DNA from: Treponema sp.
Lineage (GTDB): Bacteria > Spirochaetota > Spirochaetia > Treponematales > Treponemataceae
Assembly: GCA_016293645.1 (NCBI GenBank)
Contig: JAEDDW010000047.1
Location: 1 to 13,579, forward strand
DNA length: 13,579 bases
Direction of reading: 5' to 3'
The notes below the pieces were generated by a model that saw only the letters and a program-made list of their open reading frames with translations, was not told where the DNA came from and searched no databases. The translations under genes and the position numbers were made by a program. Positions within the stretch are counted from its first letter, which is position 1. Every line of letters starts with the position of its first letter. Shown here one piece after another: positions 8,094 to 13,579 of the stretch.

Positions 8094-8660
8094 ATGTGCA
8101 GAAAAATTGTTAGAAAAATAGTTTTGCTTTCTGTGGTTGCAGTTCTTGCAGTGGTTTATGCCGTTCAGATTGTTTCTGAGGCAAGAACCAATGTGAGGGT
8201 CGTTGCAACGGATGGTGATATTGATTTTGTTCTCATCGACAATAATGGAACAAGACTTTCGATCGTAAAAGAGAATGACGGCTGGTTTGTCGGGGAATCC
8301 AAGGAGCCGTGCCAGCATAGCCGTGCAAACGGAATTGTGAATGCAATCAGCGAGATAAAAATTCTTGGAAGTGTTTCTTCCGGATCCGCAGCAGACAATG
8401 AGCGTTATGGATTTGACGGTGCCATCGTCGTTGAAGCATACGGAGCGACAAAACTTCTAAGAAGAATTGTTGTCGGAAAGAATACTGCGACTGGAAGCCA
8501 GTGCTATGCTCGTCTCGATGACAAGTCCAGCATCTTTCTTGTCCAGGGAGCTTTGAGATCGATATTTGAAGTAACTGAGGACAATATAAAGGAAAAGAAA
8601 TCCCCTGAAAAGGAAGGGGCTGAAGAAGAAAGTCAGGCTCCTCAGCTTGAAACGATGTAA
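8094..8660 (+). CDS. Short DUF4340-like membrane-anchored protein
   Basis: A 188-residue protein with a basic N-terminus and one membrane helix (about 7-27), then an extracytoplasmic domain and a charged tail (about 163-188, rich in Glu and Lys). DGWFVG (62-67), the spaced YGF (105-107) and the VGKNTATGSQCYARLDD region (127-143) fit the DUF4340 family, which commonly sits directly after GldA/F/G-like genes. Many family members are longer, with repeated units; this one appears to have a single unit. It begins three bases after the GldG-like stop, with GGGG upstream, so it belongs to the same operon and probably to the same membrane complex. The family name rests on context plus motif resemblance; its biochemical role is unknown. 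Confidence 0.75.
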   Translation: MCRKIVRKIVLLSVVAVLAVVYAVQIVSEARTNVRVVATDGDIDFVLIDNNGTRLSIVKENDGWFVGESKEPCQHSRANGIVNAISEIKILGSVSSGSAADNERYGFDGAIVVEAYGATKLLRRIVVGKNTATGSQCYARLDDKSSIFLVQGALRSIFEVTEDNIKEKKSPEKEGAEEESQAPQLETM

Positions 8661-8673
8661 TTCAGTTTAAGAT

Positions 8674-8729
8674 AAAAAGGACCGTCCAACAGCTACAGCA
8701 GTTCATGTATCTGTCTGACGGTCCTTTTT
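8674..8729. terminator. Bidirectional terminator between the ABC operon and the GAF-like gene
   Basis: Thirteen bases at 8674-8686 (AAAAAGGACCGTC) are the exact reverse complement of 8717-8729, so each strand ends its stem in a T run. The 30-base loop can pair further (8689-8692 with 8711-8714). It lies between two convergent genes, 13 bases after the DUF4340 stop and 7 bases before the other stop, and should serve both. Confidence 0.88.
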
Positions 8730-8736
8730 GTTTTGT

Positions 8737-9180
8737 CTATTGTCTATGCATCGAGTTTATGATGCCTGTCATTTCGATGACTTTCTGTGTCAGCCTTGTC
8801 TTTGTTGAGACGATGAAAAAAATCTGACCGATCAGATCAATTTCCTTTAATTCCGCTTCTGTCCATTCAACATCCGGCAATGGATTGAATGTCAGTGTCA
8901 TGGTTCCGCCTTCGCCAGTACCAAAATTTTCTTCGTATGGTTCATCTTCAAAACCTTCTGGAGCGATGAAAAGAATCTGAAAAGATCGTAGTCCTTCTGG
9001 GTTCTGCGGTGTCTTAGGTGCTATATATACTATGCTGATCTGTCCAAGCTTAATTTCTTTTGAGATAAGCTGCAGGTGTTTTTTGAATCCACTTTCCATG
9101 TCTTTGATGTTGGAGTAGTTGTCGACTGTGATGTTTTCCATGAATTTCTTGAAATTTTCGGAAGTTAAAATCCCGTTCAT
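8737..9180 (-). CDS. Small GAF-like domain protein, function unknown
   Basis: A soluble protein of 147 residues if started at the ATG at 9180, which has a well-spaced AGGGTGG upstream. An in-frame ATG at 9240 would give 167 residues; there GGTGAG touches the start codon, too close for normal use. The C-terminal part, with EWTEAELKEIDLIGQIFFIVS at about residues 105-125, resembles the closing helix of GAF domains, and ISIVYIAP (48-55) and FQILFIAPEG (67-76) look like core strands. The protein ends just after that helix, where GAF proteins usually continue into a GGDEF, EAL or kinase domain; no such domain follows. It may be a free-standing ligand-binding protein or the remnant of a larger signalling protein. 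No catalytic motif is visible. The GAF assignment is by eye and uncertain. Confidence 0.6.
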   Translation of the reverse strand: MNGILTSENFKKFMENITVDNYSNIKDMESGFKKHLQLISKEIKLGQISIVYIAPKTPQNPEGLRSFQILFIAPEGFEDEPYEENFGTGEGGTMTLTFNPLPDVEWTEAELKEIDLIGQIFFIVSTKTRLTQKVIEMTGIINSMHRQ

Positions 9181-9253
9181 ATTTACCACCCTGTTTTCAT
9201 TTTCTGCCGGAACATAAAAATCAGTTCCTGATAGACTCATCTCACCACATAAT

Positions 9254-9282
9254 ATAATAAAGGCTAAATCCAAAATAATCAA
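9254..9282 (-). promoter_or_regulatory. Promoter for the GAF-like gene
   Basis: On the minus strand TTGATT (9282-9277) and TATTAT (9259-9254) are separated by 17 bases. The start of transcription would fall near 9247. That gives a normal leader of about 65 bases for the ATG at 9180, but only about 7 bases for the ATG at 9240, which favours the shorter protein. Confidence 0.55.
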
Positions 9283-9295
9283 ATTTTTGCCGCAA

Positions 9296-9324
9296 TTTAC
9301 AACAAATTGTGCTTGTGTTAAATT
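9296..9324 (+). promoter_or_regulatory. Promoter for the lytic transglycosylase gene, probably giving a leaderless mRNA
   Basis: TTTACA (9296-9301) and TAAATT (9319-9324) are 17 bases apart, and the -10 box is preceded by the extended TGT element (9316-9318). Transcription would start about 7 bases after the -10 box, at or next to the ATG at 9331. No Shine-Dalgarno sequence precedes that ATG, which agrees with leaderless translation. Confidence 0.55.
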
Positions 9325-9330
9325 TAGACC

Positions 9331-10620
9331 ATGATTTTGCATCCGAAGAAATTACTCATTGTACTGTTGCTTTTCCCGTTTTTTTTATTTGCCCAGGAAC
9401 AGCCGGAAGAAACTCCTGCTGACCTGAATATATTTATCGAAGAGAAGCCGGTTGATAATGAAGCCGCCGGTGAAAGTGCCGTTGCTGACGAATCTTCCGC
9501 CTCCAGAAAATATGATTCAGATAAAAAAGTTGATGAGAAGAAAAAGGGTAGGAAGGATATGAAAAAAACTCGGGATGGATTTGAGCTTGTTGATTCCAAG
9601 GAAATAATCGAGGACTCTCCTGAACTTCCTCTTGTCGATGAAACAAAATACAGCCTTGTTGAGATGTACGGTGACAGACCTGAAGTTGAATACTGGAGAA
9701 ATATTTATCTTTCAGAAAAATGGCAGAAAATTCTTCGTGGAATTCTTGAAAATGCCGTTGAGTATAGAATCTATGTAAGGAATTGTGTTTCTCAAAGAGA
9801 TGTTCCTCTTGAACTCGAATATCTTCCTGTAGTTGAGTCGGGATATAAGACTTCCGTGAGGTCCCGTTCCGGAGCCATAGGAATGTGGCAGTTCATGGCA
9901 AACAGTGTAAGGCCTTTTTTGAAGCTCAATGAATACGTTGATGAACGTTATGATCCTTGGCTTTCAACACAGGCAGGTATTTCAAAACTTCAGGATAATT
10001 TCAGGATTTTCAATGACTGGTTGATTGCGATTGCGGCATACAATTGTGGCAACGGAGCTATGACCCGTTCAATAAAAAAAGCCAAGACCAATGACTACTG
10101 GCTCCTGGTTGAGAAAAAGGCGATTCCAAAGCAGACGGCGGAATATATTCCAAAACTCATCGCCATTGCGGATATCGCAACGAATCCAGAAAAGTATTCC
10201 ATTGATCTTCCTCACCATGACAAGGAGTATGAGGAACTTGTTCAGGCGAGGGATGCGGCCTTTGATTATGTAAAGGTTAGAAAACCGTACATGATGGCTG
10301 CCATCGCAAAGGAGTCTGGCATAAGCGAAAAGACCCTTAAGCATTTGAATCCTGCTCTGACAAAAGGATTCACTCCACCTGCCGCCGAATATGAAATCAG
10401 ATTGCCTTTAGGATCGAAGGAATCTGTTGAAAATGCAATCGCGAAAATTAGGCCCATCGAATTCCCATTTAAATACACAGTTGTGAAAGGTGATTCATTG
10501 TGGAGCATTTCAAGAAAATTCGGTGTTACGGTTCAGGCTTTGTGCGATACAAACGGAATAAAAGAAAATGCAATCTTGAAAATCGGCAAGGTTCTTTATA
10601 TTCCGTCTTCAAAGAAATGA
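9331..10620 (+). CDS. Exported lytic transglycosylase with LysM domain (MltD-like)
   Basis: It cleaves peptidoglycan glycan strands outside the cytoplasmic membrane. The 429-residue protein starts with a signal peptide (about 1-22: two Lys, a Leu/Phe-rich core, FAQ before the likely cut). There is no lipobox cysteine, so it is not an MltD-type lipoprotein. A charged low-complexity linker rich in Glu, Lys and Asp follows (about 22-95). The SLT catalytic domain (about 150-290) has the presumed catalytic E169 in ESGY, then GAIGMWQFM (181-189), AAYNCGNGAM (235-244) and YIPK (272-275), which match the MltD group. The C-terminal LysM domain (about 381-425, starting YTVVKGDSLWSIS) binds peptidoglycan; a weaker LysM-like stretch may lie near 320-360. 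It sits alone between a divergent gene and the GH3 gene and has its own promoter. The specific name mltD is not used because the anchor differs. Confidence 0.92.
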   Translation: MILHPKKLLIVLLLFPFFLFAQEQPEETPADLNIFIEEKPVDNEAAGESAVADESSASRKYDSDKKVDEKKKGRKDMKKTRDGFELVDSKEIIEDSPELPLVDETKYSLVEMYGDRPEVEYWRNIYLSEKWQKILRGILENAVEYRIYVRNCVSQRDVPLELEYLPVVESGYKTSVRSRSGAIGMWQFMANSVRPFLKLNEYVDERYDPWLSTQAGISKLQDNFRIFNDWLIAIAAYNCGNGAMTRSIKKAKTNDYWLLVEKKAIPKQTAEYIPKLIAIADIATNPEKYSIDLPHHDKEYEELVQARDAAFDYVKVRKPYMMAAIAKESGISEKTLKHLNPALTKGFTPPAAEYEIRLPLGSKESVENAIAKIRPIEFPFKYTVVKGDSLWSISRKFGVTVQALCDTNGIKENAILKIGKVLYIPSSKK

Positions 10621-10672
10621 AAGCTGTCGTTTTGGTTGGATGGTGGTCATCCATGTTGTCTGCTGGCATTAT

Positions 10673-10701
10673 TTGATTTTTTTTTCTCAAAATATTAAAC
10701 T
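10673..10701 (+). promoter_or_regulatory. Possible promoter for the GH3 gene
   Basis: TTGATT (10673-10678) and TAAACT (10696-10701) are 17 bases apart in the AT-rich gap after the transglycosylase gene; a T tract fills part of the spacer. The -10 match is only fair. It would give a leader of about 30 bases that includes the ribosome binding site. Confidence 0.4.
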
Positions 10702-10740
10702 TTTCGCGAAAGGGGAATTTTGAATTTTAGGGGATATAAT

Positions 10741-12441
10741 ATGGCACTGAAAAATGGAAATCCTTGTCTTATTACTTTTGCACTTTGGTTTGCAGGTCAT
10801 GCACAGTTCATGAAAGTAAAAAAGGCTGCTAGAAACTGTAAAAAATCTTCAGCCGGTACACTCCGCGGAATTCTTGAATATGCAAAAGATTCTGAATGGG
10901 GAAAGGCACACAACTTTGCAGACATCCTTGCTGCAAAAAGTGATGATGAACTTTTTGCCCTCTGGCAGAAAAATGTGGCACCACAGGATTATGAAGATCT
11001 TCGTCCATTTGTTGAACGCCACAAGCATGGCGAGGAAAATGTTCTCTTCCCTGGCAAGCCAAAGATGTATGCTACAACAAGCGGTACAACAAAGGAACCA
11101 AAGTGGATTCCGATTACCAACGAATACTACGATAACATCTATAACAAGATGACCAAGCTCTGGCTTTATACATTCCTTATGCATAGAAAAAAGTCTTTCT
11201 ATGGTCCTGCAGTTTCTATTGTCGGAAAGTCCATTGAAGGTTATGCTCCAGACGGAACAGTCTACGGTTCGGTTTCTGGGGTTACACGCCGTGATATTCC
11301 GGATTTTGTCAAACCGATTCATTCTGCACCCGCTGAAGTTTTTGAGATTACAGACTATACGGCACGATACTATACACTTATGCGTATTGCCATCGAGCAG
11401 GACGTTCATATCATCATCACTGCAAACCCTTCAACAATCGTTGAAATGCAGAACAACGTGAATATGTTCTTTAATGATTATGTAAAGGACATTGAGAATG
11501 GTACTCTCAATGAAAAACTTGATATTTCTCCGGAAATAAGAAAGGCTCTCGCACCTGCATTTACACCGAATCCAAAGCGTGCCCAGGAACTCCGTGAACT
11601 TAAGGCAAATCATCCTGACATTCTTCCAAAGCACTACTGGCCTGACCTTCAGATTCTTACAACATGGAAATGCGGTAATACCCAGGTATACATGAACAAG
11701 TTTACCGATTCATTCCCTGAGAATACTCTTTATCAGGAATTCTCTTATTTTGCCTCTGAATGTAGAGCAGGTCTTGTTCTCAACGGAAAAAGTGATACCG
11801 TTCTTTTCCCTCATTTCCATTATTTTGAATTCATCGAAGCATCGGATCTGGACAATCCAAATCCAAAATTCCTTCAGCTTCATGAACTTGAAGTTGGAAA
11901 GCGTTATTCAATTTTTGTCACGACATATGCCGGTCTCTACCGCTACAATATGAATGATCTCATTGAAGTGACCGGCAAATACGGAACTATTCCGACAATT
12001 CAGTTTGTCCAGAAAATCAATGGAATCATTTCCATGACCGGAGAAAAGCTTCATGAAAGACAGTTCATCGAGGCCGTTGAGCAGGCACAAAGTGAGACGG
12101 GTGTAAAACTCAATTTCTTTGTAGGTTTTGCCGATGTCGAGAATTCCGTATATCATATCTATTACGAATTTGAAAATGAAAATATTTCTGCAGACGATAT
12201 AAAACTTCTCAATGATGCTGTTGATGCCAAGCTTAAGGAAATCAATATTGAATACAAGGCAAAGCGAGATTCATTGCGCATTGCAGTTCCAGTTCCTCAT
12301 GTGATGATCAAGAATTCTTTTGAGACTTACAAGGAAAACTGCATCAAGAGTGGCAATGGTCGTGATGGACAGTTCAAGCTGAATCTTCTCATGCAGGATG
12401 AAAAGCGCAGGAGTCTTTTTGAACAGCTGATAAGGAAGTAA
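10741..12441 (+). CDS. GH3-superfamily acyl-adenylate/amide synthetase-like protein
   Basis: A 566-residue cytoplasmic enzyme of the GH3 branch of the ANL adenylating superfamily. Plant members join amino acids to auxin or jasmonate; bacterial members have few known substrates. ATP-binding motif 1 appears as TTSGTT (112-117) within YATTSGTTKEPKWIPIT, motif 2 as EFSYFASE (333-340), and motif 3 as GLYRYNMND (398-406). GEKLHERQ (434-441) opens the C-terminal domain, and the C-terminal GQFKLNLL region (544-551) carries the lysine (K546) that fits the usual catalytic position. The protein is full length and apparently functional. The ATG at 10741 has AGGGG 7 bases upstream; an in-frame TTG at 10720 is also preceded by a G run and would add seven residues. 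It converges with the acyltransferase gene 13 bases downstream. The acid and amine it joins cannot be deduced. Confidence 0.9.
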   Translation: MALKNGNPCLITFALWFAGHAQFMKVKKAARNCKKSSAGTLRGILEYAKDSEWGKAHNFADILAAKSDDELFALWQKNVAPQDYEDLRPFVERHKHGEENVLFPGKPKMYATTSGTTKEPKWIPITNEYYDNIYNKMTKLWLYTFLMHRKKSFYGPAVSIVGKSIEGYAPDGTVYGSVSGVTRRDIPDFVKPIHSAPAEVFEITDYTARYYTLMRIAIEQDVHIIITANPSTIVEMQNNVNMFFNDYVKDIENGTLNEKLDISPEIRKALAPAFTPNPKRAQELRELKANHPDILPKHYWPDLQILTTWKCGNTQVYMNKFTDSFPENTLYQEFSYFASECRAGLVLNGKSDTVLFPHFHYFEFIEASDLDNPNPKFLQLHELEVGKRYSIFVTTYAGLYRYNMNDLIEVTGKYGTIPTIQFVQKINGIISMTGEKLHERQFIEAVEQAQSETGVKLNFFVGFADVENSVYHIYYEFENENISADDIKLLNDAVDAKLKEINIEYKAKRDSLRIAVPVPHVMIKNSFETYKENCIKSGNGRDGQFKLNLLMQDEKRRSLFEQLIRK

Positions 12442-12454
12442 GTTGTTGGAAAGC

Positions 12455-13279
12455 CTAGTCAAGTTCTGCCGGCCACATGTTTTTTTCAATGCCGGCCATT
12501 GATGCCATCTGCGCATGGGCTTTCTTTCTCATCGCGTCGCAAATTTCATTTCTTGATTCCCCCTTTGTTTCAGCCGGGATGATAGGTTCTCCTATGTGAA
12601 GGGTTACAAAGGGGTGTTTTATTCCCAACATCCTGAATATCTTTCCTGGTTCTCTGTACGAAAATACCATCGGAATTACAGGAATGTCATAACGGTAAGC
12701 CATCTTGAAGGCACCTTTCTTGAATGATCTCAGCGGCTGGTAAAAATCCCATCTGCAGCTTTCGGGAAAGACGTGTAGCCATTTTTTCTTTGCGTGAAGT
12801 TCATCAAAAGCCATGTTGAATTTTCTCAATGCGGCAGGGGTCTCAGGAATCGGAATCCCTCCTGCACCGCGGATCATGAAACGTGAACTTGACTTTACCT
12901 GAAGCGCTCTGGCAGGAAACCAGAGTCTCCTGTATTTTACTGCCTGAAGGACTGCAAGAAAGTCCCAGGCGTAGACATGATTTGAAATTGTCATTGCACC
13001 ATTTTTGAACAGATGCCTGTTTTTTTTCAGGTTTTCTTTGCCTTCGATTTTTAATCCGTATAGAATTTTCTGCAGTGGAAAAACAAGAGTGAATATTCCT
13101 GCATAGATTATGAAGCTGTTGAATTTTCCGTAAAGGGAAGTGTCCAGAAACTGGTAGTTGTTCTCAAAATCCGTGTCGAATTTTACAGGCGGATTAATAA
13201 GAGGTGTGTCTGAAGAGTCGGGGTATGCAATTCCTGTCTGCGGAACATATACCCCTTTCTTATTGATGTGCTCTGCCAT
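12455..13279 (-). CDS. 1-acyl-sn-glycerol-3-phosphate acyltransferase-like protein (PlsC family)
   Basis: It is predicted to transfer an acyl chain to a lysophospholipid at the membrane, the second step of phosphatidate synthesis or a related remodelling step. In the 274-residue form, the catalytic H-X4-D motif is H101 to D106 (NHVYAWD), GIPIPE at 141-146 is motif II-like, FPES at 171-174 replaces the usual FPEG, and the proline-containing VIPMVF at 201-206 is motif IV-like. A hydrophobic segment (about 53-73) may dip into the membrane. The start is ambiguous. The ATG at 13279 begins 5 bases after the purC stop and lacks a Shine-Dalgarno sequence, suggesting reinitiation after purC. The ATG at 13309 would overlap purC by 25 bases and has AAGGA directly against it. 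Which acyl acceptor it uses is unknown, and a second, true PlsC may exist elsewhere. Confidence 0.85.
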   Translation of the reverse strand: MAEHINKKGVYVPQTGIAYPDSSDTPLINPPVKFDTDFENNYQFLDTSLYGKFNSFIIYAGIFTLVFPLQKILYGLKIEGKENLKKNRHLFKNGAMTISNHVYAWDFLAVLQAVKYRRLWFPARALQVKSSSRFMIRGAGGIPIPETPAALRKFNMAFDELHAKKKWLHVFPESCRWDFYQPLRSFKKGAFKMAYRYDIPVIPMVFSYREPGKIFRMLGIKHPFVTLHIGEPIIPAETKGESRNEICDAMRKKAHAQMASMAGIEKNMWPAELD

Positions 13280-13284
13280 TTTGT

Positions 13285-13579
13285 TTAGCAGCAGATCTTG
13301 ATTTCGCATTCCTTGTAGATTGCAGCTGTCTTTGCAACAACATCTGCCGGGATTTCCTTGATGTTAGGATCACCTGCAAGGTTGTTGTCCTTGAGCCAGT
13401 CGCGTACAAACTGCTTGTCGTAGCTTGCCGGGCTTGATCCTACTGCATACTTTGAAAGATCCCAGAAACGGCTTGAATCCGGAGTAAGAACTTCATCAGC
13501 GAGAACAAGAGTTCCGTCTTCTGCAAGACCGAATTCAAACTTTGTATCTGCAATGATGATTCCGTTCTTGTATGCGTGG
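13285..13579 (-). CDS. purC: Phosphoribosylaminoimidazole-succinocarboxamide synthase, C-terminal part (start beyond the window)
   Basis: The last 97 codons of a gene running in from the right edge. The enzyme joins aspartate to CAIR using ATP in de novo purine synthesis. The visible part includes the family signature IADTKFEFG, then DEVLTPDSSRFWD and YDKQFVRDWL, which are hallmark PurC sequences; the longer C-terminus fits the roughly 300-residue form. It ends in ICC followed by TAA at 13285-13287. The codons are strongly biased to C-ending choices such as AAC, ATC and to AAG, unlike the neighbouring acyltransferase, which suggests high expression. The acyltransferase gene follows at once on the same strand, so both are probably cotranscribed. 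Confidence 0.95.
   Translation of the reverse strand, partial: HAYKNGIIIADTKFEFGLAEDGTLVLADEVLTPDSSRFWDLSKYAVGSSPASYDKQFVRDWLKDNNLAGDPNIKEIPADVVAKTAAIYKECEIKICC

Noticed and set aside
7821..8318. Minus-strand open frame spanning the GldG-DUF4340 junction
   Set aside because: Both sense genes are well supported and tightly coupled; the antisense product has no family features.
10637..10687. Possible terminator after the transglycosylase gene
   Set aside because: A 6-bp hairpin (10637-10642 with 10648-10653) exists, but the T tract is more than 20 bases further on, so it does not form a standard intrinsic terminator.
10735..10740. TATAAT directly before the GH3 start codon
   Set aside because: A -10 box here would start transcription inside the coding region; the sequence is part of the spacer between the ribosome binding site and the ATG.
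10849..11409. Minus-strand open frame of 186 codons inside the GH3 gene
   Set aside because: It is antisense to conserved GH3 motifs and its product is cysteine-rich with no recognisable domain; it reflects the codon pattern of the real gene.
12468..12500. Direct repeat TGCCGGCCA in the end of the acyltransferase gene
   Set aside because: The two copies encode different reading contexts in the last codons and no other repeat unit is found nearby; most likely coincidence.

Overview
The window looks like chromosomal DNA of a spirochaete, most likely a host-associated Treponema-like bacterium. This is inferred from the moderately AT-rich base composition, the AT-rich intergenic regions, the style of the EAL signalling protein, and the company of a CBS-type family II pyrophosphatase, a GldA/F/G-like ABC locus and a GH3 protein. 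No marker gene proves the genus. Apart from the two edge genes, every gene appears intact, intergenic gaps are short, and there is no sign of an insertion sequence, phage, CRISPR array or recent island.

Layout. (1) 1-1796, plus strand: the 3' part of tRNA-Asp(GTC), a strong intrinsic terminator, then ppaC, a family II inorganic pyrophosphatase carrying a CBS-DRTGG-CBS regulatory insert. (2) 1803-4140, minus strand: a small stand-alone HPt phosphotransfer protein with its own promoter and a likely terminator, followed by a seven-helix membrane protein with a degenerate GGDEF domain and an apparently active EAL (c-di-GMP phosphodiesterase) domain. This block converges tail to tail with ppaC, leaving only 6 bases between the stop codons. 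(3) 4360-8660, plus strand: a tightly packed four-gene operon encoding an ABC ATPase (GldA-like), an ABC-2 permease (GldF-like), a large membrane-anchored GldG-like protein and a short membrane-anchored DUF4340-like protein. It ends in a symmetrical terminator. (4) 8737-9180/9240, minus strand: a small protein resembling a lone GAF sensory domain, divergent from (5). (5) 9331-10620, plus strand: an exported MltD-like lytic transglycosylase with a LysM domain, whose promoter geometry suggests a leaderless mRNA. (6) 10741-12441, plus strand: a GH3-superfamily adenylating protein. (7) 12455-13579, minus strand: the 3' end of purC followed by a PlsC-type acyltransferase, converging on the GH3 gene.

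Common threads are housekeeping metabolism (pyrophosphate removal, purine synthesis, phospholipid acylation), cell-envelope work (lytic transglycosylase, ABC/GldG complex) and signalling (HPt, EAL, GAF-like). I found no clearly new multi-gene system. The most unusual items are the GldA/F/G-like operon with a 9-bp-arm palindrome over its putative promoter, the GH3 enzyme, the apparently leaderless promoters, and the orphan GAF-like protein that stops where an output domain would normally begin.
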